A stretch of 64,000 nt of DNA from Xanthobacteraceae bacterium (GTDB lineage Bacteria; Pseudomonadota; Alphaproteobacteria; Rhizobiales; Xanthobacteraceae). Location: NCBI GenBank assembly GCA_022841625.1, contig JALHRD010000001.1, positions 310,001 through 374,000 on the forward strand, given 5' to 3'. Both the position numbers and the translations under genes were made by a program. Below are positions 24,713 to 33,550 of the stretch, in pieces. The first letter of the stretch is position 1; the number at the start of each line of letters is the position of its first letter. Under the pieces are notes generated by a model. It did not search any database, had not been told where the DNA came from, and worked only from the letters and a program-made list of their open reading frames with translations.

Positions 24713-26158
24713 TCAATGTGACCGCACGATCTCCAGCAACCGTTTCCGATCGATCTTGCCAGACGCGCCGCGTGGCATTTCGGGTACCGGGATGACCCGC
24801 ACCGGCACCTGCTCAGCTGGCAGCTTGCGCGCGCAATGGGCGCGCACCGCCTCCACTGCGACACCAGGCGACACCGAAACCGCCGCCCAAACCTCCTCGA
24901 TACCCAGCGCGTTTGGATATCCGAACGCCGCCGCCTGTACGACCCCTGGACAAGACATCAGCACTGCCTCGATCGGTTCCGGACTGATCTTGTCGCCGCC
25001 GAGATCGATAATCGTCTTTTCGCGCCCTGAAATGATCAGCATGCGATCCTCGCTCACCGCGCCAATATCGCCCGGATAGAACCAGCCGTCGCGAAACACC
25101 GCCTCCGATCCCGGCGGGTTGCCGAGATAGCCGTCAACACAGGTGTGTCCTCGGATGCGAATGAACCCTTCCTGAGCCGGTCCGAGCGCGTTGCCCGACG
25201 GATCGGCGGCCTCGACCACCATGCCGGGACAGACCCAACCGACGGCGCCGGCGATGCCGGCGATCCGGTGTGAAGCGGCGGCCGCCACCGGGCTGGCTTC
25301 GGTCGCACCATAAGCGGCAACAACATGTGAGCACATCCGCGACCGCACGCGTTCCGCTAGTGACGGCGCCAACTTGCTGCCGACCGACAGCATGACCTCG
25401 AATGGGCAGCTAAAGGCCGGCGACTGCTCGTAATAGTTCAGGAACTCAGCCATGCCGCCGGGAGCCGCGACCATGCACTGCACCTTGTAGAGCGAGAAGG
25501 CCTGCATGGTCTCAGCCGGATCGCTGCCACGCAGAAACAGAACGCCACCGCGCACAAATGTGTATATGCCCCAGAGATAGCCAATATTGGCTGAGATCCC
25601 GACATCGACGAATGTCCGCGTGCAGGATTGCACTGCATTTCCGAACGCGACGTCATATGCCTGAAGACGCCGGATGATCATGTCGTGACTGAGCGCCACC
25701 GCTTTTGATCGCCCGGTCGTGCCGGAAGTGAGGATGATCCGTGCAACGGCTTTCCAGTCCTGGTCGAGGCCGACGTCCGGCGGCATGCCGTCACCCGCGA
25801 TCCAAGACTGGTCGACATGAATGATGCGGCCGCAGTTGCTATACGCCGCCGCAACGTCGGTCACGACGGCATCGATGCGGCAATCGCCGGGCAGCGCCGG
25901 GTCCAAACCGGACAGCGTAACCAGGCCAATCCGCCCCAATCCCAGAACCAGCGCCCAGTGAAAAATTGGGTCTTTTGCAAAAATCGCCACCACCTCGCCA
26001 CGCTTCATTCCGGTCGCGACCGCCCGCCGGCCGATATTGTTGGCAAACGCCGCCAAGCGCCCGTAGCTCACGAGATTGAACGTCGTACCGGGAGCGCAGA
26101 TGGCGGGCGCGGTCGGCTGCTGTCGCGCCTGGAAAAAGAAGGCATCAAAAACATTCAC
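24713..26158 (-). CDS. Acyl-CoA synthetase / AMP-dependent ligase family
   Basis: A 481-residue class I adenylate-forming enzyme, which activates a carboxylic acid with ATP and transfers it to CoA. Motifs in order: phosphate loop LTSGTTGRSKAVALSHD (143-159), YGATEASPVAAAASHR, GDIGAVSEDRMLIISGR with the hinge, EKTIIDLGGDKISPEPIE and the catalytic-lysine tail PRGASGKIDRKRLLE. It is shorter than FadD (about 560), with a reduced N-domain. It starts 28 bp after a Bug receptor stops, in the same direction, so the two probably form an operon that takes up and activates one acid. The acid cannot be told from sequence. Confidence 0.9.
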   Translation of the reverse strand: MNVFDAFFFQARQQPTAPAICAPGTTFNLVSYGRLAAFANNIGRRAVATGMKRGEVVAIFAKDPIFHWALVLGLGRIGLVTLSGLDPALPGDCRIDAVVTDVAAAYSNCGRIIHVDQSWIAGDGMPPDVGLDQDWKAVARIILTSGTTGRSKAVALSHDMIIRRLQAYDVAFGNAVQSCTRTFVDVGISANIGYLWGIYTFVRGGVLFLRGSDPAETMQAFSLYKVQCMVAAPGGMAEFLNYYEQSPAFSCPFEVMLSVGSKLAPSLAERVRSRMCSHVVAAYGATEASPVAAAASHRIAGIAGAVGWVCPGMVVEAADPSGNALGPAQEGFIRIRGHTCVDGYLGNPPGSEAVFRDGWFYPGDIGAVSEDRMLIISGREKTIIDLGGDKISPEPIEAVLMSCPGVVQAAAFGYPNALGIEEVWAAVSVSPGVAVEAVRAHCARKLPAEQVPVRVIPVPEMPRGASGKIDRKRLLEIVRSH

Positions 26159-26186
26159 GATGGCAGAGCTCCAGACTCAACCGCAC

Positions 26187-27158
26187 CTATTCGGGCTTGA
26201 TCCCGGCGTCGCGGATCACCTTCGCCCATTTCGGAACCTCCGTTTTGATGCGCGCCGCAAATTCATCGGGCGAATTGGCCACCGTGTCGAAGCCCGAGGC
26301 GTCGAGCCGCTGTCTTACGTCAGATTGGGTCATCACCTTAACGATTTCCCGATGCAACAAGTCGACGGTCGAGCGCGGCGTGCCACCGGCAACCAGAACG
26401 CCCAGCATCACATCGGAAACCTGGTCGCCGGGCACACCGGCTTCGGCCATGGTCGGAATTTCGGGCAAGTTGGCGGATCGCTTTTCGCTCGTCACCGCGA
26501 GCCCTCGCAACTTGCCTTGCCGGATATGCGGCGCAACGGAGGGTGATGCGACCATTGCAAGGGGCACATGACCGGCCAACACCGCATTGAGAGTTGGTGC
26601 AGCGCCGTTGAACGGCACATGAACGAGATCGAGACCGAGCGCGCGCTTGAACGTCTCGGCTGCGAGATGTCCGGTGGTTCCGGTCCCGGGCGAACCGATG
26701 CTGTCTTTGTTGCCCTTGAGTTGGACAACCAATTCCTTGATGGACGTCACCGGCAGGGCCGCAGGCGCAACAAGCGCGAGCGAACTGACTGCCGCCAATG
26801 TTACCGGCGCCAGATCCTTATACACGTCATAAGGAACCTTGGCATAGAGACTTGGATTGACAACCAGGCTCGATGTTACAATTAGGATTGTGTGTCCGTC
26901 TGGTGGCGAATGGGCGACCATACCGATACCGATATTGCCACCCGCGCCCGGATGGTTTTCGACGTAAAATGGTCTGCCGAAATGCTCGTTGAGCTTTTGC
27001 GCCAGTAACCGCGCCATGAGGTCGGCGGGACCTCCAGCCGCGAACGGCACGATCAACTTAACCGGTCGGCTGGGATAACTGCTTCCATCTTGCGCGAGGC
27101 TCGCTCCAGCAGCGCAAAGCGAAACCATCAACACAATGATACGAAATGTCGAGGCCAT
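26187..27158 (-). CDS. Bug-family (TctC-like) periplasmic solute receptor
   Basis: A 323-residue extracytoplasmic receptor of the tripartite tricarboxylate transporter family (PF03401). It begins MASTFRIIVLMVSLCAAG, an export signal ending SLAQ. Family marks are YPSRPVKLIVPFAAGGPAD, FYVENHPGAGGNIGIG, SPPDGHTILIVTSS, GSPGTGTTGHLAAETFK and VPFNGAAPTLNAVLAG. The ATG at 27158 is preferred to a TTG at 27176. It is immediately upstream of the acyl-CoA ligase (28 bp). No TctA or TctB membrane partner is in the window, so it must work with permeases encoded elsewhere or have a sensing role, as known for some orphan Bug proteins. Confidence 0.9.
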   Translation of the reverse strand: MASTFRIIVLMVSLCAAGASLAQDGSSYPSRPVKLIVPFAAGGPADLMARLLAQKLNEHFGRPFYVENHPGAGGNIGIGMVAHSPPDGHTILIVTSSLVVNPSLYAKVPYDVYKDLAPVTLAAVSSLALVAPAALPVTSIKELVVQLKGNKDSIGSPGTGTTGHLAAETFKRALGLDLVHVPFNGAAPTLNAVLAGHVPLAMVASPSVAPHIRQGKLRGLAVTSEKRSANLPEIPTMAEAGVPGDQVSDVMLGVLVAGGTPRSTVDLLHREIVKVMTQSDVRQRLDASGFDTVANSPDEFAARIKTEVPKWAKVIRDAGIKPE

Positions 27159-27299
27159 GACACCGCTTTCGGCCAACTTGCGATCCGGCGACGAGGATGC
27201 TCCGCTGCGCGTGCATCGGTCAAGGATTTCGTCGGCCGTTCAGGCGGAGAACGCTTCAGCGCACGGGGACGGTGAAATACCAAGCTCGAATTTTTCCGT

Positions 27300-28277
27300 T
27301 CACTCCGGCTTGATGTTGGCGAACCGTACCACCTTGGCCCAGCGTTCGGTCTCGACCGCGATCAGTTTTCGAAACTCCGCGGGCGACATCAACAGCAGCG
27401 GGCTGCCCATGTTCTCGATCCGCTCCTTGATCTTGGGTTCCGTGAGAATGGCGTTGATCTCCCGGTTGAGCAGATCGATGATTTCGGTCGGCGTGTCGCG
27501 CGGCGCGCCGATGCCGGACCAGCCGCCGCCGACATAGCCCGGCACCGTTTCGCCAACGGTCGGGACATCCGGCAAGGCCGGCGCCCGCGTCGCCGGCGTC
27601 ACCGCCAGCGCACGGACCCTGCCGGCCCGGATGTGCTCGATCGACGACGGCAGATTGTCGAACATGATCTGCACCTGCCCGCTCATGAGGTCGGTCAGCG
27701 CCGGCACCGAACCGCGATACGGCACGTGCAGCATGTCGACGCCGGCCATCATCTTGAACATCTCGCCGGAGACGTGGCCGGCGCTGCCGATTCCCGGCGA
27801 GGCCATGTTGAGTTTGCCGGGGTGGGCCTTGGCATAGGCAATCAGCTCCGCGACGGACTTCACCGGCAACGCCAGATTGACCTGCACGACCTGGTAGCCG
27901 CGGCCGAAGGTTGCGATCGGCGCGATGTCGCGCGCGAAATCCACATTGGCCGTGCCGTAGAGCGCGGTATTGACCACATTGTTCGACGACACGATCAGCA
28001 GCGTGTAGCCGTCCGCCGGCGAACGCGCGACCGCTTCGGTGGCAACGTTGGCGGCGGCGCCTGGTCGGTTCTCAACGATGAATGCCTGACCGAGCCGCTC
28101 CTGCAGACGTTGTCCGATGATGCGCGCGAACAGATCGATCGCCTGTCCGGCCGGAAAGCCGACCATAATGCGCACGGTCCGCGACGGATAGGCTTGCGCA
28201 GCGGCGAAGCGTGGCAATACCGGCAGCGCGGCAGCGCCCATTGCCAAGTGCAACAATTTACGGCGGTGCAGTTTCAT
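27300..28277 (-). CDS. Bug-family (TctC-like) periplasmic solute receptor, Tat-type signal
   Basis: A 325-residue Bug receptor. The N-terminus MKLHRRKLLHLAMGAAALPV has twin arginines before a hydrophobic core, suggesting Tat export and folding before transport. Family marks: YPSRTVRIMVGFPAGQAID, FIVENRPGAAANVATEA, GYTLLIVSSNNVVN, ASPGIGSAGHVSGEMFK and VPYRGSVPALTDLMSG. GGTGGA precedes the ATG at 28277; the open frame to 28355 is unlike. It lies 141 bp upstream of the previous Bug gene on the same strand. Ligand unknown, probably a carboxylate. Confidence 0.9.
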   Translation of the reverse strand: MKLHRRKLLHLAMGAAALPVLPRFAAAQAYPSRTVRIMVGFPAGQAIDLFARIIGQRLQERLGQAFIVENRPGAAANVATEAVARSPADGYTLLIVSSNNVVNTALYGTANVDFARDIAPIATFGRGYQVVQVNLALPVKSVAELIAYAKAHPGKLNMASPGIGSAGHVSGEMFKMMAGVDMLHVPYRGSVPALTDLMSGQVQIMFDNLPSSIEHIRAGRVRALAVTPATRAPALPDVPTVGETVPGYVGGGWSGIGAPRDTPTEIIDLLNREINAILTEPKIKERIENMGSPLLLMSPAEFRKLIAVETERWAKVVRFANIKPE

Positions 28278-28425
28278 GGTTCCACCCATCGTTATTCTAA
28301 GGAAAACGATATCACGCCGCATACGGCCGGTCTGCAACCGGCGGCTTCGGTTCACCCGGGAATGGGGCTACGTGGCGCGTGAGATCGACATCAGATGGAG
28401 CGCGTTTGACAGCGCAGCCCTAACC

Positions 28426-28674
28426 TTACTGCGTCAGAAATCTTTCGACCCGAAAGGTGCGGCCGTCGTTGCTGTGCCCTCGCCCCGCTTGCGGGGAGAG
28501 GGCGACGCCAAAGTATCCCGGCAAAAAAAGGGGGGGGGTGAGGGGAGTTTTCCCAGGCGGAGCATCGGACAGCCCCCCTCACCTGGTCACGACTTGCTGC
28601 ACGTCCTCGCAGTCCTCTCCCCGCAAGCGGGGAGAGGACGCAATAACGATCACCATATTTTTCTGACGCAGTAA
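28426..28674. mobile_element. MITE-like element with perfect 15-bp terminal inverted repeats
   Basis: The 249-bp segment begins TTACTGCGTCAGAAA and ends with the exact reverse complement TTTCTGACGCAGTAA. Inside are two strong hairpins, CCTCGCCCCGCTTGCGGGG (near 28490) and CTCTCCCCGCAAGCGGGGAG (near 28615), with an A-run followed by a G-run at about 28525-28537. It contains no gene. No convincing target duplication is visible at the ends. Size, terminal repeats and lack of coding capacity suit a non-autonomous miniature element; the transposase family is not known. Confidence 0.65.
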
Positions 28675-28784
28675 AACTAACGACGGGCTTCTGAACTGCG
28701 ACAGCAGGGCCCTCCCCCACCAAACGCCTTTCCACTATCGTCACACGCGCGATTGCGAGGAAGGTTAATCCAAGAGGACAGGCC

Positions 28785-29765
28785 ATGACATTTCGACGCC
28801 GCCAATTTCTGCGTCTTCTTGGCGCCGCGGCCGCTGCACCCTTCGCGCCAAGCTTCGCTCGTGCGCAAGCCTGGCCGGCCCGTACCATCCGCCTCGTTGC
28901 GCCATTTTCCGCCGGCAGCACTGTCGATGTTGTTGCACGCCTTCTGATCGAGCCGCTGTCGCAGCAGCTCGGCCAGACCTTGGTGCTGGAAAACCGGGTG
29001 GGCGCCGGCGGCATGACCGGCGCCAACGTCGTCGCGCGCGCCGAGCCCGACGGCTACACCTTCCTGGTCAATTCCTCGGCCCATTCCGCGATCCCGGCGA
29101 TTTTTCCGAATGTCCCCTATGACGCGGCGCGCGATTTCGCGGCGGTGGCCTCGCTCGGCAGTTCACCGAACGTCACGGTGGTTTCGGCTGCGAAGGGGAT
29201 TAAGACTCTGCAACAGCTCGTGGCCGCCGCCAAATCCACCGCCGGCGGCCTCACTTATGCGACCGCCGGCGTGGGCTCGGCGACCCATCTGAGCACCGAG
29301 CGATTCCGCGTCAGCGCCGGCTTCGAGGCGGTCCATGTTCCATTCAAAGGCATGCCCGAAGCGCTCACCGAGGTGATGACCGGACGCGTGGATTTCTCCT
29401 GCTCCAGTATCGCTCCGGCGATGCCGCTCATCCGCGGCGGCCAGCTCATCGCACTCGCGGTCACCACCCCGCAACGAAGCTCCGCACTGCCGGACGTGCC
29501 GACATCGCTCGAGGCCGGCTACGTCAATTCCGACTACACATTCTGGACCGGCCTGTTTGCGCCGGCCAAAACTCCGCGCGAAATCGTCGAACGAATGAAC
29601 CGGGAAGTGCAGAAGGTCCTGAGCGCGCCGGCTATACAGGAGCGGTTGGTGCAGCACGGCGTCGATCCGATGCCGATTGCGCCAACGGCGTTCGATGCGC
29701 TCATCAAGGGCGAGATCGACAGCAACACCGCACTGGTGAAGGCCGCCGGCATCAAGCTCAATTGA
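28785..29765 (+). CDS. Bug-family (TctC-like) periplasmic solute receptor, Tat-type signal
   Basis: A 326-residue Bug receptor on the plus strand, diverging from the two Bug genes before it. It starts MTFRRRQFLRLLGAAAAAPF, a twin-arginine signal, and shows WPARTIRLVAPFSAGSTVD, LVLENRVGAGGMTGANVVA, EPDGYTFLVNSSA, TAGVGSATHLSTERFR and VPFKGMPEALTEVMTG. The C-terminus has the LPDVPTSLEAGY and PREIVERMNREVQKVL family pattern. The upstream region holds the MITE-like element, which ends 110 bp before the start and may carry or disturb the promoter. No membrane partner is adjacent. Confidence 0.9.
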   Translation: MTFRRRQFLRLLGAAAAAPFAPSFARAQAWPARTIRLVAPFSAGSTVDVVARLLIEPLSQQLGQTLVLENRVGAGGMTGANVVARAEPDGYTFLVNSSAHSAIPAIFPNVPYDAARDFAAVASLGSSPNVTVVSAAKGIKTLQQLVAAAKSTAGGLTYATAGVGSATHLSTERFRVSAGFEAVHVPFKGMPEALTEVMTGRVDFSCSSIAPAMPLIRGGQLIALAVTTPQRSSALPDVPTSLEAGYVNSDYTFWTGLFAPAKTPREIVERMNREVQKVLSAPAIQERLVQHGVDPMPIAPTAFDALIKGEIDSNTALVKAAGIKLN

Positions 29766-29802
29766 ACGTCGCATGCCATGGACCGGCCGTGCGCGGCTTT
29801 GA

Positions 29803-29821
29803 AGCCCCCGCATAGCGGGCT
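29803..29821. terminator. Hairpin between convergent genes, possible terminator
   Basis: AGCCC...GC pairs with GCGGGCT over an ATA loop, with a two-base bulge. It lies 37 bp after the Bug gene on the plus strand and 3 bp after the TakP-like gene on the minus strand. No strong U-run follows in either direction. Confidence 0.35.
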
Positions 29822-29824
29822 AGT

Positions 29825-30916
29825 CTAGGTCCGCGTGCGGTTGCGGATCATGAAATCGTCATAGGTGTATTCGGCGACGCGCCACCACAGATATTGGTCG
29901 TTGCGGAACGCCAGCAGCGCGTCCCAGACCTTCTTGAAGTCGGCATTCTTGGCCGACACTTCACTGTAGACCTCCAGCGCCGCCTTCAAGCTGGCATCCA
30001 TGACCGACGGCGGGAACGCCAGCAGCCGCGCCTGCCCGCCGCCCAGTAGCGTTTTCAACGCAACGGGGTTGAGGGCATCGTATTTCGCAAGCATCCAATG
30101 GTTGGACCAGGCCGACGCCATGGTCAGGATCGCTTTGTAATTTGCCGGCAGCGCGTTCCAGCGGTCGAGGTTGAAGAAGTGGTGCAGCATGGCGCCGCCT
30201 TCCCACCAGCCTGGATAATAATAATACGGCGCAATTTTCGCGAAGCCGAGCTTCTCGTCGTCATAAGGCCCAACCCATTCGGCGGCATCGATCGTGCCCT
30301 TCTCCAATGCCGAATACACTTCACCGCCGGGGATCTGTTGCGGCGACACCCCAAGCTTCTGCATCACAGTGCCGGCGAAACCGCCGATCCGCATTTTAAG
30401 ACCGCGCAAATCGGCGGGCGATTTGATCTCGCGCCGGAACCAGCCGCCCATCTGGCAGCCGGTGTTGCCGCACGGCAGCGCATGGATGTTGAACTTCTTG
30501 TAGAAGTCATTCATCAGTTCCATGCCGCCGCCATGATACATCCAGGCGTTCTGCATGCGCGCATTGAGGCCGAACGGCACCGCGGTGCCGAAAGCGAAGG
30601 TCGGATCCTTGCCGAAATAATAATAGGACGCGGTCTGCGCCATCTCGACGGTGCCTTTCTGCACCGCGTCGGCGGCGGCGAGCGGCGGCACGATTTCGTT
30701 GGCGGCAAATACCTGGATCTGGAAGCGCTTGTCGGTCATTTCGGAAACCAGCTTGGCGAATTCCTCGGCCGCGCCGTAGATGGTGTCGAGGTTCTTGGGA
30801 AAACTCGAGGTCAGTCGCCACTTCAGCTCCGGCATCGACTGTGCGATGGCCGGGCTCGCCACCGCGGCGCTCGCGGCGGCAAGGCCCGCTCCACGAATGA
30901 ATTGACGGCGTTTCAT
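29825..30916 (-). CDS. TRAP transporter substrate-binding protein, TakP-like (2-oxo acid receptor)
   Basis: A 363-residue periplasmic receptor. The Tat-type signal MKRRQFIRGAGLAAASAAVA ends SPAIAQ. The mature part closely recalls TakP of Rhodobacter sphaeroides, which binds 2-oxo acids with a cation: WRLTSSFPKNLDTIYGAAEE, YYYFGKDPTFAFGTAVPFGL, GNTGCQMGGWFRREI, GLKMRIGGFAGTVMQKLGV, AAEWVGPYDDEKLGF and YYYYPGWWEGG. AAGGAGG seven bases before the ATG fixes the start. DctP-type receptors normally neighbour dctQM; here the permeases are about 6 kb away at 21764-23733 on the other strand. Pairing with them is inferred. Confidence 0.92.
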   Translation of the reverse strand: MKRRQFIRGAGLAAASAAVASPAIAQSMPELKWRLTSSFPKNLDTIYGAAEEFAKLVSEMTDKRFQIQVFAANEIVPPLAAADAVQKGTVEMAQTASYYYFGKDPTFAFGTAVPFGLNARMQNAWMYHGGGMELMNDFYKKFNIHALPCGNTGCQMGGWFRREIKSPADLRGLKMRIGGFAGTVMQKLGVSPQQIPGGEVYSALEKGTIDAAEWVGPYDDEKLGFAKIAPYYYYPGWWEGGAMLHHFFNLDRWNALPANYKAILTMASAWSNHWMLAKYDALNPVALKTLLGGGQARLLAFPPSVMDASLKAALEVYSEVSAKNADFKKVWDALLAFRNDQYLWWRVAEYTYDDFMIRNRTRT

Positions 30917-30939
30917 GTCGACCTCCTTTGATCCGGAAT

Positions 30940-31383
30940 TCAAGGCTGCTTGAGATTGACATTAATCCGGATCGGCTTCCACTCGCCATCGGACATGATG
31001 TATTCAAGCTCGTAGTGAACGCGGCTCGGCACGGTGTCGAAATAGCCGTAGAGCATCAGCACGCCATTGTCGTTGACCCGCGCCGGCTCGCTTGCAACCG
31101 GCGGCTTGGCAACCAAGAGATCGAAATCGATCCGACTATCGCGAAAGATCTTGAACGCCTCCGCCAATTGTTCCGGCGAGAATTGGTCGCGGAACGGTTT
31201 TGACAGCTTGGCATGCAGCACCGCGTAATTGCCGGTGACATTGGCGTCGTTGAAGGTCAGGAGCGTGGTCTTGACCAGGACCTCTTGCATAAATGCATCC
31301 GGCACTTTCTGCGCCAGCGCCGCCGATTCCGTCAAAATCATGCCGGCGAGCAGGGCCACAGCACTGACGGCACGCATAGTCAT
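30940..31383 (-). CDS. Exported protein of unknown function
   Basis: A 147-residue protein with a signal peptide (MTMRAVSAVALLAGMILTES, cleavage near ALAQ). The mature part has NYAVLHAKLSKPFRDQFSPE, FKIFRDSRIDFDLLVAKPP and ends in antiparallel-strand-like segments VHYELEYIMSDGEWKPIRIN, a shape seen in small NTF2-like or cystatin-like secreted domains. The open frame extends upstream through 94 arginine-rich residues that overlap the Mrp gene in another frame, so the ATG at 31383 is used. It lies between apbC and the TakP-like gene on the same strand. I do not recognise a family. Confidence 0.75.
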   Translation of the reverse strand: MTMRAVSAVALLAGMILTESAALAQKVPDAFMQEVLVKTTLLTFNDANVTGNYAVLHAKLSKPFRDQFSPEQLAEAFKIFRDSRIDFDLLVAKPPVASEPARVNDNGVLMLYGYFDTVPSRVHYELEYIMSDGEWKPIRINVNLKQP

Positions 31384-31403
31384 TGGAATTCGCAAGCCGC
31401 GCC

Positions 31404-32519
31404 TCATCCTTCGATAACAATCTTCGGCGCCACGCGCGCCGGCTGACCGATAAGCTGGTCGCGCACCCGCGCGGCGATATCGCGGTAGATCGCCGCGTGT
31501 GGCCCGTCCGGCTCGGTTGCCACCACCGGCAGCCCGGCGTCGGATTTCTCGCGAATGGTCGCGTGCAGCGGGACTTCGCCAAGAAACGGCACGCCAAGCC
31601 GCTCGGCTTCCGCCCGCGCACCGCCATGGCCGAAGATTTCCGAGCGCTCGCCGCATTTCGGGCACAAGAAATAGCTCATGTTTTCGACGATCCCGAGCAC
31701 CGGCACATTAACGCGCTGAAACATGGCGATGCCGCGGCGCGCGTCGATCAAGGCCAAATCCTGCGGTGTCGAGACAATCACCGCACCCTTGAGCGGCACC
31801 TGTTGCGCCATGGTGAGCTGCGCATCGCCGGTGCCGGGCGGCATGTCGACCACCATCACATCGAGCGTGCCCCATTCGACTTCGCGCAGCATCTGCGTGA
31901 GCGCCGAGATCACCATCGGCCCGCGCCAGATCATCGGCGTTTCCTCATCGATCAGGAAGCCGATCGACATGACGGTGAGGCCGTAGCGCGAAATTGGCTT
32001 GAGCCTGGTGCCGCCGAGCGTCTGCGGGCGTTCTTTGATCGCCAGCAATTTCGGCAATGATGGCCCATAGATATCGGCATCGAGAATGCCGACTTTGAGC
32101 CCATGCGCGGCGAGCCCAAGCGCCAGATTGACCGCGGTGGTCGATTTGCCGACGCCGCCCTTGCCGGACGCAACCGCAATGATCGCCGCAACGCCGGGGA
32201 CCCCGGCTTGCGTTCCGCCACCCTGCCCGGCACGCGGGGCGCCGGCGGCCGGACGGGCTGCGGTCGTTCCCGCCTTGCGTTCGGCGGTCAGCGCGACCAG
32301 CGCCGAGATGACGCCCGGCACCGCGCGCACCGCTTTTTCGGCACGCTCGCGCACCGATTCCCAGGCCTTGACCGCGTCGGCATCGACGGAGAGCGAGAAG
32401 AACACCTTGCCGTCGGTCACCACCACGTCCGACAGCGCATCGGTTTGGGTTAGCGGCGTTCCATCGGGCGCCGGCACCGCGGCAAGGCTGTCGAGGATTT
32501 GTTGCTTGGTTGGCGCCAT
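31404..32519 (-). CDS. apbC: Mrp/NBP35-family iron-sulphur cluster carrier ATPase
   Basis: A 371-residue cytosolic P-loop ATPase that carries and delivers Fe-S clusters. The N-terminal MIP18-like domain (about 1-85) is followed by a Pro/Ala/Gly-rich linker, then the deviant Walker A VASGKGGVGKSTTAVNLALG, DADIYGPSLPKLL, the Walker-B-like VVDMPPGTGDAQLT and the cluster-binding CPKC in YFLCPKCGERSEIFG. The last residues are as in the family. ATG at 32519 follows GGAG; an ATG-like start at 32534 is less likely. The gene leads a minus-strand run with the small exported gene 20 bp downstream. Confidence 0.94.
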   Translation of the reverse strand: MAPTKQQILDSLAAVPAPDGTPLTQTDALSDVVVTDGKVFFSLSVDADAVKAWESVRERAEKAVRAVPGVISALVALTAERKAGTTAARPAAGAPRAGQGGGTQAGVPGVAAIIAVASGKGGVGKSTTAVNLALGLAAHGLKVGILDADIYGPSLPKLLAIKERPQTLGGTRLKPISRYGLTVMSIGFLIDEETPMIWRGPMVISALTQMLREVEWGTLDVMVVDMPPGTGDAQLTMAQQVPLKGAVIVSTPQDLALIDARRGIAMFQRVNVPVLGIVENMSYFLCPKCGERSEIFGHGGARAEAERLGVPFLGEVPLHATIREKSDAGLPVVATEPDGPHAAIYRDIAARVRDQLIGQPARVAPKIVIEG

Positions 32520-32677
32520 TTTGCTCCGCCGCATGTTTCGTCAATAATCGTCACCATACGTGCAGCGCGAAACCGGTCAACGCCCAGTTGACGGGCGCTG
32601 CACATCGTCGCAATCACGGTTCGGGCCAAATATGGCGCGATCGATGAACCGCCGCATGAGCCGGCAGGAGGGCGATA

Positions 32678-33547
32678 ATGGCAAAAGTAGCGTTTATTGG
32701 GCTTGGCGTCATGGGCTACCCCATGGCCGGACACTTGAAATCCAAGGGCGGCCACGAGCTCACGGTCTATAACCGCACCGCCGCCAAGGCCGACGCATGG
32801 GTCGCCAAGTTCGGCGGCCGCCGCGCAAATACGCCCAAAGAGGCCGCGCAGGGCCAGGATTTCGTCATGGCCTGCGTCGGCAATGACAACGATTTGCACG
32901 CGGTCACCTTAGGCGAAAACGGCGCTTTCGCCGGCATGGCGAAGGGCGCGGTGTTTGTCGACCACACCACCGCGTCCGCCGACATCGCACGCACATTGCA
33001 CGAACAGGCAAAGCAGCGCGGCTTCGACGCCATCGACGCGCCGGTCTCGGGCGGCCAAGCCGGCGCCGAGAACGGCATTCTGACGGTGATGTGCGGCGGC
33101 GACGCCGCGCCTTATGGACGCGCCGAGCCGGTGATCGCCGCTTATGCGCGCATGTGTAAATTGCTGGGACCGGCGGGCGCCGGCCAGCTCACCAAGATGG
33201 TCAATCAAATTTGCATCGCCGGCCTGGTGCAGGGCTTGGCGGAAGGCATTCACTTTGCAAAAAAGGCCGGCCTCGATGTCGAGGCGGTGATCCAGACCAT
33301 CTCCAAGGGCGCCGCCCAATCCTGGCAGATGGAGAACCGCTATAGGACCATGAACGAAGGCAAGTTCGACTTCGGATTCGCGGTCGACTGGATGCGCAAG
33401 GACATGTCGATTTGTCTTGGCGAAGCGCGCAAGAACGGCGCCAACCTGCCGGTGACGGCACTGGTCGATCAGTTTTACGCGGAAGTGCAGAAGATGGGCG
33501 GCAAGCGCTGGGATACGTCGAGCCTGATTGCCAGGCTGGAGCGGTGA
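32678..33547 (+). CDS. Beta-hydroxyacid dehydrogenase (3-hydroxyisobutyrate dehydrogenase family)
   Basis: A 289-residue NAD(P)-dependent oxidoreductase. It starts MAKVAFIGLGVMGYPMAGHL (nucleotide-binding glycine loop), has FDAIDAPVSGGQAGAENG (substrate-binding), the catalytic lysine in GAGQLTKMVNQICIAGLVQG and the C-terminal helical domain DFGFAVDWMRKDMSICLGEA. AGGAGGG six bases before the ATG sets the start. Family members reduce or oxidise 3-hydroxyisobutyrate, tartronate semialdehyde or glyoxylate/succinic semialdehyde; the sequence alone does not separate them. It stands alone, convergent with the broken chemotaxis gene by three bases. Confidence 0.92.
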   Translation: MAKVAFIGLGVMGYPMAGHLKSKGGHELTVYNRTAAKADAWVAKFGGRRANTPKEAAQGQDFVMACVGNDNDLHAVTLGENGAFAGMAKGAVFVDHTTASADIARTLHEQAKQRGFDAIDAPVSGGQAGAENGILTVMCGGDAAPYGRAEPVIAAYARMCKLLGPAGAGQLTKMVNQICIAGLVQGLAEGIHFAKKAGLDVEAVIQTISKGAAQSWQMENRYRTMNEGKFDFGFAVDWMRKDMSICLGEARKNGANLPVTALVDQFYAEVQKMGGKRWDTSSLIARLER

Positions 33548-33550
33548 ACG

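Noticed and set aside
30940-31665. Extended 241-residue version of the small exported protein
   Set aside because: The first 94 residues are Arg/Ala-rich and overlap apbC in another frame; the signal peptide begins at 31383.
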